Shown: in pieces, positions 1 to 7,761 of the stretch
Numbering within the stretch: position 1 is the stretch's first letter
How the letters are laid out: every line of letters begins with the position of its first letter
Assembly (NCBI RefSeq): GCF_021028995.1
Contig: NZ_JAJJZG010000014.1
Coordinates: 1 to 64,000 of the forward strand
DNA length: 64,000 nt
Direction of reading: 5' to 3'
From: Halobacterium sp. KA-4
GTDB taxonomy: Archaea; Halobacteriota; Halobacteria; Halobacteriales; Halobacteriaceae
The notes under the pieces: model-generated
Database searches by the model: none
Seen by the model: only the letters and a program-made list of their open reading frames with translations
What the model was told of the DNA's origin: nothing
Position numbers and translations under genes: made by a program

Positions 1-389
1 GAGTGATAGAGGTTCTCCGTGTCGTCTTCATCACCGTAGTAGGGCCGCAGGTGGAGGTCTGCGCAGACCTCCACCTGCTCGGGGAGCAGTTCGACGATGT
101 CTCGGCGAAGAAGCGTGTTAGCGACGCGTTCGAGCCGTTCCGGCTCGAACTTCGTCCGTAGATGATAGAGAATCGTGTTCGCCGATGGGGAGTCTTCACT
201 GGAGTTGCACAGCGTCGAGATCGAGGTCCCGTCGGCGGTCGCGCCGACGAGGACCTCGTAGATGTCCTCTGCACCGATTTCAGCGTTGTTGGCGAGGTTG
301 AGAGAAACTTCCTCGTCAAGGCAGTTGACGAGGAAGTTAAGGAGCTGGTCCTCGTGAATCTCACTGTCTGCTTGCTGGGTTGTAGACAC
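1..389 (-). CDS. ISH3-family transposase, N-terminal part (partial)
   Basis: This is the first ~130 residues of a transposase that continues past the left edge. From a GTG at 389 the reading frame is open to base 1 and aligns with the transposase at 55311-56477 (shared EIHEDQLLNFLVN, then ADGTSISTLCNSSEDSPSAN, then LRTKFEPERLERVANTLLRR). The first six residues differ from the right-hand copy, so this is a related but not identical family member. The family makes short target duplications by a DDE-type reaction. Whether this copy is intact cannot be judged here. Confidence 0.85.
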   Translation of the reverse strand, partial: MSTTQQADSEIHEDQLLNFLVNCLDEEVSLNLANNAEIGAEDIYEVLVGATADGTSISTLCNSSEDSPSANTILYHLRTKFEPERLERVANTLLRRDIVELLPEQVEVCADLHLRPYYGDEDDTENLYH

Positions 390-436
390 ACCTTCAGCAA
401 GCAGACGTCTCAACTAACCGGCTTTGTGATGTACTG
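1..436 (-). mobile_element. ISH3-family insertion sequence, transposase 5' half (runs off the left edge)
   Basis: The terminus GCTTTGTGATGTACTG at 421-436 is the reverse complement of the left terminus of the complete ISH3 copy at 55264-56652. The interior matches that copy at roughly nine bases in ten, being weaker over the first 100 bases of the gene and stronger after that. The element lies in inverted orientation relative to the right-hand copy. Its far end, and so its target duplication, is outside the window. It cuts off the CofE-like gene next to it. Confidence 0.9.
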
Positions 437-445
437 AATCTTCGG

Positions 446-958
446 CTAATCATCCGGATTTGTTTGTCCGAAGTTGCTATCGACCGCTCCGATTCCCGAA
501 CACCCGATCGCCAGGTCCACCGAACCTGGGCCAGCAATTTCCGAGTCAGCCAAGACAACAGCCATATCTGTGTCTGTCCGTCCTTCGATCCTCTCGCGGA
601 GACGACGAGCACTCTCGTCGGGATCTCCCGGCAGCAACGTCATTATCCCGTCCGGACTGTTCGACCAATCGAAACCCGCCTTTGTACAAAGCTGTCCGTT
701 GCGCTCGGTCACGAGCATCGCTGGGACCTCCTCGAGTGCTTCCTGCGCCAACTCGGGGTCGACAGTGTGTCCCAACAGAAGGTCTTCGCCGATCTCTGCG
801 ATCGGGATCGCACCGATGACCTCGCTTTCATCGGCGATCGCGGAGATTTCTCGCGGATCGATGCCGGTGATATCGGCCACTCGCTGATCGCGGTCGGTAA
901 CTTCGACCTCGTCGGCCTCAACGAGTCGATTCTCGGCGAACGATACGACCACCGTCAC
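446..958 (-). pseudogene. CofE-like (F420-0:gamma-glutamyl ligase family) gene, truncated by ISH3
   Basis: The protein shows the order expected for the CofE-like ligase family: a VVVS-FAENRLV segment near the start, a central PAMLVTERNGQLCTKAGFDWSNSP segment (Asn/Gly-rich active-site region), LLPGDPDESARRLRE, then AVVLADSEI and DLAIGCSGI. It stops ten bases before the ISH3 terminus, in the middle of the catalytic domain, so the C-terminal part is gone. The frame stays open upstream of the GTG at 958 (REVDALLAGDLLQVV), as if the N-terminus is also incomplete. CofE enzymes add glutamate to coenzyme F420 in the cytoplasm. This remnant is unlikely to be active. Confidence 0.6.
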
Positions 959-1027
959 CGGAACAACCTGGAGGAGATCGCCGGCGAGCAGAGCGTCTAC
1001 CTCCCGCCGGCGTGATTTCGCGACCTG

Positions 1028-1050
1028 TTTTTCGTGCCCCCAGAGAGGGC
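1028..1050 (+). promoter_or_regulatory. T-tract plus GC hairpin in the leader of the 1087 gene
   Basis: Five T residues (1028-1032) are followed by GCCCCCAGAGAGGGC, which can fold as a short GC stem. The same order, a T-run then a GCCCC/GGGGC stem, precedes the genes at 1522 (1447-1470) and 4444 (4395-4418). The recurrence suggests a shared leader signal. Function is unknown. Confidence 0.4.
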
Positions 1051-1086
1051 GAGGGCTCCTTCGAGAGCCCTCAGAGGTGACTTCCA

Positions 1087-1434
1087 GTGAGTCAACAACA
1101 GAGTCCCGACAACGTCTCGATCGACGAGATCCCGGTCGATATCGACAACACGCAATCAGCGGAGGTCGATCCCGCCGACATCCCCGACGGAATCGAATCC
1201 ATCACCCGTGGGCTCGCCGGTGAGCAGCCACCGACGAATCCGCTGGTCGTGCTGAAAGCGGCCCGGTGGTGGTACATTCACGGCAAGGGCGGCACGGATC
1301 CCGCCTTCCAGTGGGCCATCGAGTGGGCGCGTCACCTTGCGACCGACACGCCCAGCGACGTTGAGCGGTTCGACGAGTTCCTCGAGTACCTCGTTACGGT
1401 CGGCTTTGCGGACGAACGTCACGAGCTCCGCTAA
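1087..1434 (+). CDS. Hypothetical acidic haloarchaeal protein
   Basis: A 115-residue protein that I do not recognise. The first ~45 residues are acidic and probably disordered. The rest (from about NPLVVLKAARWWYIHGKGG to the end) looks like a compact helical domain with a Trp/Tyr-rich stretch and an AIEWARHLATD helix. The start is a GTG at 1087, just after the T-tract/hairpin leader. It is followed 87 bases later by the ArdC-like gene on the same strand, which has the same kind of leader, so the two may be co-regulated. Confidence 0.6.
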   Translation: MSQQQSPDNVSIDEIPVDIDNTQSAEVDPADIPDGIESITRGLAGEQPPTNPLVVLKAARWWYIHGKGGTDPAFQWAIEWARHLATDTPSDVERFDEFLEYLVTVGFADERHELR

Positions 1435-1446
1435 CCGCCAGAGCGG

Positions 1447-1470
1447 TTTTTTGAACGCCCCTGAGGGGTG
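1447..1470 (+). promoter_or_regulatory. T-tract plus GC hairpin in the leader of the ArdC-like gene
   Basis: Six T residues (1447-1452) are followed by CGCCCCTGAGGGGTG, a short stem with a TGA loop. It follows the 1434 stop codon closely, so it could act as terminator and/or leader signal. It matches the arrangements at 1028-1050 and 4395-4418. Confidence 0.4.
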
Positions 1471-1521
1471 CGGCGCGGTCTGAACTGATGCAGTCGCCGT
1501 GAACTCGATTCCGTGCACACA

Positions 1522-2469
1522 ATGGCTACGACCAGTGATTCGTCGGTCTCCTTCGACCAGACCGACACGCGATCCGACGAGATGAACAGCACGATCGAAC
1601 AGTGGATCGACGACCTCGTCGCCGGCGTCGACGATGCGCAGGCCAGCTCAGAGTTCCAGGAGTGGCTTGACGTCCAGAGTCGGTTCTACGACTACTCCTA
1701 CCGGAACACGCTCCTCATCAAGCGGCAGTGTCCCGAGGCAACCCGCGTGGCTGGCTACCGGACGTGGCAGGAGGAGTTCGACCGCCACGTCACGGAGGGC
1801 GAGTCGGCCATCTGGATCTGGGCGCCGATCATCACCAAGCAGTGCCCGGAGTGCGAGAACTCGCCGAGCTACCACGAGGACAGCGACTGTGACTACGACG
1901 AGACGCCGCCCGAGGAGTGGTCCGAGGGACTCGTCGGGTTCAAGCCCGCGCCGGTGTTCGACGTCTCCCAGACCGAGGGCGAGCCGCTTCCCGACCTAGA
2001 CACGGAAGCGACCGGCGACGCCGGCGACCTCGTCGAACAGCTAACTGCCGCCGCTGACGACCTCGGCGTGACGGTGCGGATCGTTCCAGCCGAGGAGTGG
2101 ACCCACGGCGAGGCAAAGGGCATCTGCGAGCAGCTAAGCCTCGTCGACGTTCAGCCGCTCGTCGAGGTGCGTGATCGGGAGAACGAGGCCGACCTCGCGC
2201 GGACGCTGATTCACGAGTACGCCCACGCCCTGCTCCACTTCGACGTCGACGACGACACCGAACGGGCAAAACGCGAGGTCGAGGCTGAAGCCGTCGCGTA
2301 CGTTGTCGGTCGCTACTGCGGGCTCGACACGAGCGGGTCAGCGTTCTACCTCGCTGCGTGGGAGTCGGACGATCCCGAGGTCGTTCGCGAGCGCCTCGGC
2401 CGGATTAGTCGAACGGCAGAAGAACTCATCGACGTTCTCGAGGAAAAATTCTCTCTCCAATTTGATTAA
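1522..2469 (+). CDS. ArdC-like protein with ImmA/IrrE-type zinc metallopeptidase domain
   Basis: A 315-residue protein with two parts. Residues ~20-150 resemble the ssDNA-binding N-terminal domain of ArdC antirestriction proteins (FQEWLDVQSRFYDYSYRNTLLI, AGYRTWQEEFDRHV, AIWIWAPI) and contain an inserted Cys/His cluster (CPEC near CDYDE). The C-terminal part has a zincin motif HEYAHALLH with a downstream EAEAVAYVVG, the zinc ligand pattern of ImmA/IrrE peptidases. Such proteins occur on plasmids, where ArdC protects incoming DNA. The ATG at 1522 is preferred over the GTG at 1513. The stop codon lies inside the left arm of an inverted repeat (2464-2508). Confidence 0.8.
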   Translation: MATTSDSSVSFDQTDTRSDEMNSTIEQWIDDLVAGVDDAQASSEFQEWLDVQSRFYDYSYRNTLLIKRQCPEATRVAGYRTWQEEFDRHVTEGESAIWIWAPIITKQCPECENSPSYHEDSDCDYDETPPEEWSEGLVGFKPAPVFDVSQTEGEPLPDLDTEATGDAGDLVEQLTAAADDLGVTVRIVPAEEWTHGEAKGICEQLSLVDVQPLVEVRDRENEADLARTLIHEYAHALLHFDVDDDTERAKREVEAEAVAYVVGRYCGLDTSGSAFYLAAWESDDPEVVRERLGRISRTAEELIDVLEEKFSLQFD

Positions 2470-2508
2470 CCAACAGAGGGATGTGTAGTTTTGTATTGTT
2501 GGTTAATC
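2464..2508. repeat. Bipartite inverted repeat, copy A
   Basis: GATTAACCAACA at 2464-2475 and its exact complement TGTTGGTTAATC at 2497-2508 are separated by 21 bp. This is the longest perfect copy (12-bp arms) of a six-copy family. The left arm overlaps the stop codon of the ArdC-like gene. The IS5-family element was inserted 40 bp to the right. Confidence 0.85.
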
Positions 2509-2548
2509 CATACGTGATGTCGCCATTCTTTCAGTCAATTCTAATTTC

Positions 2549-3481
2549 GGCCGTGTTTAGACGCCGCTCAGTTGCCGTCTCGACCGGGATTATGTGGCGT
2601 TGAGCGAGGAAGCGGCGAGTATGCCGTCTCAACTCGCCCGCTTCACCGACCGATGCGTCGATTTATCCCAGAACGCTGTCATCGGCGAGCCAGCACCGGC
2701 GATCAAGAAGGGTGATGGCGGCTATGCTGACTGGGTGATTATATCGATCCACTGCCTCCGAGAGTACCTGAACCAGCCATACCGCGGTTGCTCGATATCC
2801 TGTACGAGATGCCCGGAATCGCCGCTAAACTCGAGCTTTCTGTGGATCAACTACCGAATTTCACCACCGTCTGCACGCGAAAACAGGATCTCAAAATGCG
2901 GGTCTGGCGGGTGTTGCTACAGTTGTCTGTTTCGCTACACGAACTCGGCAACGTTCAGGCAATCGACGCGACCGCCTTTAAACGCCATCAAGCCAGCCGC
3001 CACTACGTCCTCCGCGTCGGCTACAACTTTGACGATATCAAGACGACAGCGCTCGTTGACTGCGATACCAGTGTCATCCTCGATATCCATTGCTCGATGA
3101 AACAGCCGCACGATACACACGTTGGACGACAGGTACTGACGAGAAATCTAGCACAGCTAAACACGATTACCGCCGACAAAAGCTACGACTGGGACGCGCT
3201 GCGGCACGAACTCAGGGATGCTGGCATCCGCCCGGTGATCAAACACCGAGAGTTCTACTCACTTGACAAAGCGCACAACGCTCGCCACAACGAGAACGTC
3301 TATCACCGCCGCTCGATCGTCGAAGCGATCTTCTTCGCGTTGAAGCATCGGTTCGGCGAGACGTTGCGGGCTAGAACATGGTTTGGCCAGTTCAGAGAAC
3401 TCGTCCTAAAGGCCGCCGTCAGAAACATCGAGCAAGCCGTGAAGCTCTGATACCGCTGATCTCACGCGTCTAAACAAGCCC
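2549..3481 (+). mobile_element. IS5-family insertion sequence, 933 bp, with 8-bp target duplication
   Basis: The direct repeat CTAATTTC lies at 2541-2548 and again at 3482-3489. Just inside are imperfect 16-bp terminal inverted repeats (GGCCGTGTTTAGACGC at the left, GGGCTTGTTTAGACGC read inward from the right, 14 of 16 matching). The element holds a single transposase gene that is frameshifted, so it is probably no longer able to move by itself. Confidence 0.85.
2621..3450 (+). pseudogene. IS5-family transposase, frameshifted
   Basis: The N-terminal part (MPSQLARFTDRCVDL to LREYLNQPYR) reads from the ATG at 2621. The rest (LLDILYEMPGIAAKL to the end at 3450) lies in another frame. One base appears to be missing near 2784-2787, where CGCGGTTG stands in place of an expected CGC-CGG-TTG. 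DDE residues are plausible in AIDATAF, ITADKSYDW and the later YHRRSIVEAIFFALKHRFGE segment, typical of haloarchaeal IS5 transposases. It is about 275 residues once the shift is repaired. Confidence 0.85.
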
Positions 3482-3523
3482 CTAATTTCTAATCAGGAGG
3501 TCAAATTCGGTGAGTGGCTCCTG

Positions 3524-4282
3524 TTATTGGTCAATGAGTTGTTGTTGCTCTTCGAGCGTTCCCTCGTGGTCTTCAACAGCATCTTCCCGAGCCTCTGCAT
3601 CACCACTGAGCCGGTCTGACAATTCTTTGAGACGGTCTTGTTTCCCATAGAGGACAAGCGTGTCGTCCGGTTTTGTCTCCGTATCTGGTTGTGGGGCACC
3701 AATATATGAATCATCACGACGGATGCCGAGTATCAACACCCCTTCGCGTGGTAAATCCAGCTCCGAAATCGACCCCCCTGCCAGCCAATCCCCCTCGCTG
3801 ATTTCCACCTCCGCCACACGATATTCACGTTGCAATCCGAGTAACTGGGCATAATCCGAGATCTCCAACTCTGTCGTCTCACTCAGCGCCCACTCAATAA
3901 GTGGCGTCACGAGGCGGTTGAACCACCGACTCCGTGCGAACAGAATGATCACACCGGCGCCACCGAGAATGTACAGTAAGTTCAACAGGTCGTCGCCACC
4001 AGTTCGCGTGAATGAAAGGATAAGTGACGAAATTGCACCGAGGAGCCCAATACTGCCGAGCCGAATGAGCGCCTTCACGGTTTTGCGGCGGCCGACGGTG
4101 GTGATAGCCTGTTCTGCCTCTTCGGTCGTATATCCGGCTCCAGAGAACGCCGACGTGGCCTGGAAGGAGGCCACATCTGGTGAAAGGCCCGTCATTTCCA
4201 GCGCAATCGAGCCGGTACGCACAATCAACAACGACAGCGCGAAGATGATCAGTAGTGACAGTATTGAGTACGTGGCAGCCAT
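3524..4282 (-). CDS. Membrane protein with TrkA C-terminal (RCK-C) domain
   Basis: A 252-residue protein starting at the ATG at 4282 (MAATYSILSLLIIFALSLL); a longer frame upstream is probably not translated. Three or four membrane segments lie in residues 1-115, and a cytoplasmic TrkA-C type domain lies at ~140-225 (REYRVAEVEISEGDWLAGGSI, EGVLILGIRRDDSYIGAP, LVLYGKQDRLKELSDRL). RCK-C domains bind small ligands and gate or regulate ion transporters, so a role in potassium or other ion handling is likely but not specific. It ends 35 bases from the IS5-element duplication. Confidence 0.75.
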   Translation of the reverse strand: MAATYSILSLLIIFALSLLIVRTGSIALEMTGLSPDVASFQATSAFSGAGYTTEEAEQAITTVGRRKTVKALIRLGSIGLLGAISSLILSFTRTGGDDLLNLLYILGGAGVIILFARSRWFNRLVTPLIEWALSETTELEISDYAQLLGLQREYRVAEVEISEGDWLAGGSISELDLPREGVLILGIRRDDSYIGAPQPDTETKPDDTLVLYGKQDRLKELSDRLSGDAEAREDAVEDHEGTLEEQQQLIDQ

Positions 4283-4394
4283 ACCTAGTGGAGCGTTCCC
4301 ATATCTGTAAATAGCACCGCCTACGCGAACACTACACCCTTCGTGTCTATAAGCAGTCATTCTGAGTGAAAACCAGTCCATCAGCTACACGGAA

Positions 4395-4418
4395 TTTTTT
4401 CTGCGCCCGCGGAGGGGC
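4395..4418 (+). promoter_or_regulatory. T-tract plus GC hairpin in the leader of the SWIM protein gene
   Basis: Six T residues (4395-4400) are followed by TGCGCCCGCGGAGGGGCGG, which can form a short GC stem 25-40 bases before the ATG at 4444. It is the third copy of the arrangement seen at 1028 and 1447. Confidence 0.4.
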
Positions 4419-4443
4419 GGAGGCGCATTCAGATCTCCGTCGA

Positions 4444-5262
4444 ATGATGACTGAACCCTATCTCACGACGGTTCTCGAGGAAGCCGAGCACGTTGCCGAG
4501 CAGCATGACCAGGTCGCTCGAACGACAGACAACCAAGCCCACGAGTACCTCCGATACGCCGTTCTTCGGGTGCTCGAAGGCGAGGCGGACCACCTCCCAG
4601 CAGACTGGACGCCGATCGACGGCGTGACCGTCGGCTACGGGACCGACGAGGCGATGTGCGACAGCTGGGGCTCCAGCGAAGACTGGTGGGAGACCGTCCC
4701 GCCGCAGGAGGCGTGTACCCGCTTCCGGGTGTTCTTCCCGGATGACGGCCAGACGGTTCCCCGCGACATCGTCGACGTGATGGCCGCGCTCGGGGGCTGG
4801 CGGGTGTGGACTGGGAGCGCAGCCGCGTGGGGTTCCTACGACCATCGCGAGCGCCGCGAGGTCCACTACCTGTGGCCGGAAGGCCATCCGGTGGAGGAAC
4901 TGCTCCACGAGCGGCTCAGTGGCCCTGCGGAAGCCGTCGCGCCGGACGGAGGCCGAACGGGCGACGTTCACGACCGACTGGTCGTCGACGAGAACGCAGA
5001 GTCACAGGACGATCTCGAGCCCCGCACGAAGCGTGCCGTCGCCGAAGCAATGGACGTCTCACTCCTTTCGAAAGGTGGCCGCTATGAGGTGCAGTCCGCG
5101 TCCGGCAACAGGTACGAAGTCGACATCGTCGACGAGTCGTGTTCCTGTCCTGACTGGCAGCAGCGCTCACCCGAGGGGGGCTGCAAGCACCTGCGTCGCG
5201 TCGATCACGAGATCAAACGAGGCCGTGTTCCCCGACCAGACGGCCGCCTTCCTTCTCCATAG
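4444..5262 (+). CDS. SWIM zinc-finger protein
   Basis: A 272-residue protein starting at ATG 4444 (a second ATG follows directly). The C-terminus (residues ~205-260) carries the SWIM signature CxCxnCxH: CSCPDWQQRSPEGGCKHLRRV. The N-terminal two thirds form a separate domain rich in Trp (WGSSEDWWETVPPQEACTRFRV, GGWRVWTGSAAAWGSYDHRE) that I cannot name. SWIM fingers bind DNA or protein in recombination and replication factors; the role here is inferred only from the finger. It is convergent with the nucleotidyltransferase gene 13 bases downstream. Confidence 0.75.
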   Translation: MMTEPYLTTVLEEAEHVAEQHDQVARTTDNQAHEYLRYAVLRVLEGEADHLPADWTPIDGVTVGYGTDEAMCDSWGSSEDWWETVPPQEACTRFRVFFPDDGQTVPRDIVDVMAALGGWRVWTGSAAAWGSYDHRERREVHYLWPEGHPVEELLHERLSGPAEAVAPDGGRTGDVHDRLVVDENAESQDDLEPRTKRAVAEAMDVSLLSKGGRYEVQSASGNRYEVDIVDESCSCPDWQQRSPEGGCKHLRRVDHEIKRGRVPRPDGRLPSP

Positions 5263-5274
5263 GTAGTGAGTGAG

Positions 5275-6078
5275 CTACTCCACGTGACGGATTGTCTCGC
5301 CATCCCGACGAATCCGGTCGAACGTTGAGAGATACGCGATCCGGTCGTGAACCTCGTCAGTATCCAGCTCCAGTTTGGCGGCCAGTTCGTCGACGGTCAT
5401 CGGCTCGTCGAGTGCCTGGAGGACTTCGAGCCCCCGGTAGTACCTGTTCGTGAGTTCCTGGACGCGGGCCTCGATCGGTGTGGTCACTCCGTACCGCTCC
5501 TCGAGTTCGACCAGCGCCTCGTTCGCGAACGTGGCGAACTGATCGTCCCCCAGACGTTCGATCTGGGCTTCGAGTTCAGCCCGGACGACGTCGTAATCGA
5601 GGCCGGCCTGCACGAGCATATTCATGTCCTCGATGTCGTCGTCACGGCCTGCGATCGCCTTGAACAGGAAGATATCCTCGGTGCTGACCAGCCGGACCAT
5701 CAGTCGATCCGTGTCGAGGAACGGCTCGCTGCGCTCTTGCATCCCGTCGGTGAGCACGAGCTTGTTCGCGACCTGCTGGTTGAAGATGTCGAGGCGACAC
5801 CCATCGTCGTTCTCGACGCAGCTCGTCGCCCCCAGCGCCCGGTAATCTGGATCCAGCGACTGGACCTCCGCATACCCGAGGTCCATCAGGACGGCCCACA
5901 GCTGGCCGTACGCGTCGCCATCTGGGACGACCAGGTCGATATCTTTCGTCGCCCCCTTGAGGTCGCGCAGCGACATCGCGCCACCACCAATCAGGTAGAC
6001 CGTGAGCGGTTCAGATAACCCATCCCCGATTCGCTGGAATTCGTTCTCGATGTACTCGCGGCCGAATGTTGGTCTCAT
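5275..6078 (-). CDS. Nucleotidyltransferase-fold protein with C-terminal winged helix
   Basis: A 267-residue protein. The N-terminal 110 residues show a minimal nucleotidyltransferase fold: LTVYLIGGGAMSLRDL, then ATKDIDLVV with the Dx(D) metal pair, then CRLDIF for the third acidic position. The last ~60 residues (VDELAAKLELDTDEVHDRIAYL) look like a winged helix. The start overlaps the stop of the upstream regulator by 4 bases (ATGA), so the two are co-translated. This order is that of AbiEi/AbiEii-like or MNT toxin-antitoxin pairs, with this protein as the probable toxin or modifying enzyme. Confidence 0.75.
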   Translation of the reverse strand: MRPTFGREYIENEFQRIGDGLSEPLTVYLIGGGAMSLRDLKGATKDIDLVVPDGDAYGQLWAVLMDLGYAEVQSLDPDYRALGATSCVENDDGCRLDIFNQQVANKLVLTDGMQERSEPFLDTDRLMVRLVSTEDIFLFKAIAGRDDDIEDMNMLVQAGLDYDVVRAELEAQIERLGDDQFATFANEALVELEERYGVTTPIEARVQELTNRYYRGLEVLQALDEPMTVDELAAKLELDTDEVHDRIAYLSTFDRIRRDGETIRHVE

Positions 6079-7001
6079 TGTGGTAGTGATACCTCGTAGT
6101 CAGCCGCCAGTTTCTGGAACTCATCCCACTCCGGGAGCCGGTCGTCGTCGACCTCGCCGTGCGTCTCGAGGTAGCGGACCAAGGCGTCGATTTCGTCTTC
6201 GAGGCCATACTTCGCCGCCTGCGCTCGGAGGGCCGCCTCGTCGACGTCGACGTGACTGAGCAGGAGGAGACAGTACGAACGGTGGCGGCTGCCGTCGTCG
6301 ATCAAGAGGGTGTGACAGCAGAGCTCCGCCGGTGAGACTACGTCGAGGTCCTCGGCGTAGACGTAGTAGCGGTGGTCGGTGAGCAGGAACTGGAGGTCGA
6401 AGGCCGCGAATCGAGCGAGGCCGGTTTCGTGGAACGCCTCCGCATCGATCTCCGTCTCGGTCTGCGCGAGGAATTCGTCGTAGTCCTCCCAGAGAATCGT
6501 GCCCTTCGGGGCGACGGCTTCGAGGCGTTGACGATGCAGATGGTGTGCGAGTTCACGGGCGAACTCGTGGAGACGGTCGAAGTCCGCGTTGAACTCGTAG
6601 TGGCCGTCGGCCGTCCCGACGAGACCACGGTCACGAAACCGCTTGAGGACGCGGTTGACCGTGTTGCGGTAGTTGTCGCTCCGGTCAGCGATCTCGGAGA
6701 CGGTTCGCGGCTGATCGAGGTAGTACAGCACCTCGAGTGCCTTCCCGGTCAGTAGCTCGGGGAAGTCAATGTGGGAGTGCTGACGAACGAGGTCCTGATA
6801 GAGTTCGACGGCGCGAGCATCCGACGGGATGACTCGTTTTCGCCGGCCGTCGCGTTCCGTGTAGACGAGCCCCTTCTCGACGAGCTCGGCGACGGCACGA
6901 GAGAGGTAGCTCTCGCTGTGGTCGAGTTTCGTCGCGAGTTCGGAGATCGTGTCGCCGCGGTCGACTGTGGCGAGGACCTCGAGTTCGATGCGCCGGAGCA
7001 C
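6075..7001 (-). CDS. Winged-helix (MarR/TrmB-like) regulator, probable partner of the nucleotidyltransferase
   Basis: A 308-residue protein. Two winged helices are visible: residues ~1-70 (ISELATKLDHSESYLSRAV) and ~85-150 (RTVSEIADRSDNYRNTVNRV). A longer C-terminal domain has a Cys pair in PAELCCHTLLID. I place the start at the GTG at 7001, because a TATA box (CTTTATATA on this strand, 7025-7033) lies 28 bp upstream, giving a leaderless message. It is translationally coupled to the nucleotidyltransferase and probably acts as autoregulator or antitoxin. An inverted repeat of the bipartite family lies in the divergent gap. Confidence 0.7.
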   Translation of the reverse strand: MLRRIELEVLATVDRGDTISELATKLDHSESYLSRAVAELVEKGLVYTERDGRRKRVIPSDARAVELYQDLVRQHSHIDFPELLTGKALEVLYYLDQPRTVSEIADRSDNYRNTVNRVLKRFRDRGLVGTADGHYEFNADFDRLHEFARELAHHLHRQRLEAVAPKGTILWEDYDEFLAQTETEIDAEAFHETGLARFAAFDLQFLLTDHRYYVYAEDLDVVSPAELCCHTLLIDDGSRHRSYCLLLLSHVDVDEAALRAQAAKYGLEDEIDALVRYLETHGEVDDDRLPEWDEFQKLAADYEVSLPQ

Positions 7002-7024
7002 GGTGTAACATAGTACGAAACTTG

Positions 7025-7033
7025 TATATAAAG
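7025..7033 (-). promoter_or_regulatory. TATA box of the regulator/nucleotidyltransferase operon
   Basis: CTTTATATA read on the minus strand, centred 28 bp before the GTG at 7001. This spacing is typical of leaderless haloarchaeal transcripts and decides the start chosen for the 6075-7001 gene. Confidence 0.6.
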
Positions 7034-7084
7034 AAGTTTCGAGTAGTGTTACAGCCAACAATCGCGAGAACCGCCCCCATCGTC

Positions 7085-7125
7085 TTAACCAACAAAACTA
7101 TGGGTTCATGGGACGTGTTGGTTAA
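7085..7125. repeat. Bipartite inverted repeat, copy B
   Basis: TTAACCAACA (7085-7094), 21 bp, then TGTTGGTTAA (7116-7125). It lies between divergent genes and ends 15 bp before the ATG at 7140, so it covers the promoter position of that gene. Confidence 0.85.
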
Positions 7126-7139
7126 CACGAGAGTAGCCG

Positions 7140-7463
7140 ATGTCCTACGAACCCCCGACCCCACCGGCGAACCTCCCGACGGAGATCGTCAACACGCTCA
7201 ATGAAGCCACACCGGAGCATCTTCGGGATGTTGCCAGCTACGCCGAGGCGTTGGCGGAACACAAAGAGCGGGAAGCTCGTCTCGAGGAGGAAGCGGACGA
7301 CGCCGACGTCGAGGAGCGCCCCGATGACCTCCCAGACGACGTGCCGGCGAAGGCGACGATCACGATCAAGGAGATCAACGACAACCGCTACTACTACTGG
7401 CAGTGGCGAGATGGCGACAGAATCCGCTCTAAGTACAAGAGACCAGTTAATCCCGACGAGTGA
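7140..7463 (+). CDS. Hypothetical small acidic protein with basic-aromatic C-terminus
   Basis: A 107-residue protein that I do not recognise with certainty. The middle is a charged helix (AEALAEHKEREARLEEEADD), and the C-terminus has NDNRYYYWQWRDGDRIRSKYK, a pattern seen in small haloarchaeal plasmid proteins. No function is suggested by the sequence. Bipartite repeat copy B covers its promoter region, so it may belong to the set of genes controlled through that repeat. Confidence 0.6.
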   Translation: MSYEPPTPPANLPTEIVNTLNEATPEHLRDVASYAEALAEHKEREARLEEEADDADVEERPDDLPDDVPAKATITIKEINDNRYYYWQWRDGDRIRSKYKRPVNPDE

Positions 7464-7554
7464 GTTCGTACTTGTTGAGGGATGAGCGTTCACATCGGTC
7501 GCAATTTACGGATGAGGGGCGACACCATCTAATTATCTGATACTTCGTCAGACA

Positions 7555-7746
7555 CTCCACTATTGCCAGTAAAAGCGGCGTACGATAGTGCATCATAGAT
7601 TACTGGCAACCAGGGTGTTTGAGAATCAAATCATATATATTTCATATATGAGGGTACTGGCAACACCGGAGAGGGTACTGGAAAAACTGGCACTGACGGT
7701 TACGTGGTTACTGGCAAAAGTGGAGAGGGTATTGGCAGTACTGGTG
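7555..7746. repeat. Iteron cluster on the 3' side of the orc gene
   Basis: The box TTACTGGCAATAGTGGAG occurs inverted at 7555-7572, and a near copy TTACTGGCAAAAGTGGAG lies at 7708-7725. Shorter relatives of TACTGGCAA start near 7600, 7654, 7675 and 7729, all on the plus strand. The stretch is AT-rich around ATATATATTTCATATATG (about 7632-7650). The same box recurs upstream of orc at 9130 and 9314. These look like binding sites of the Orc protein encoded between the clusters. Confidence 0.75.
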
Positions 7747-7761
7747 TTGGCGGTTCTGAAG

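Noticed and set aside
5478-6259. Long plus-strand frames opposite the nucleotidyltransferase and regulator genes
   Set aside because: They are antisense shadows caused by high GC at third codon positions. Their residues (Arg and Pro rich) do not fit haloarchaeal proteins.
7600-7746. Closely spaced TACTGGCAA repeats that at first look like a small CRISPR array
   Set aside because: Spacing is irregular, copies are degenerate and partly inverted, and no cas genes are present. The same box occurs upstream of the orc gene, so they are iterons.
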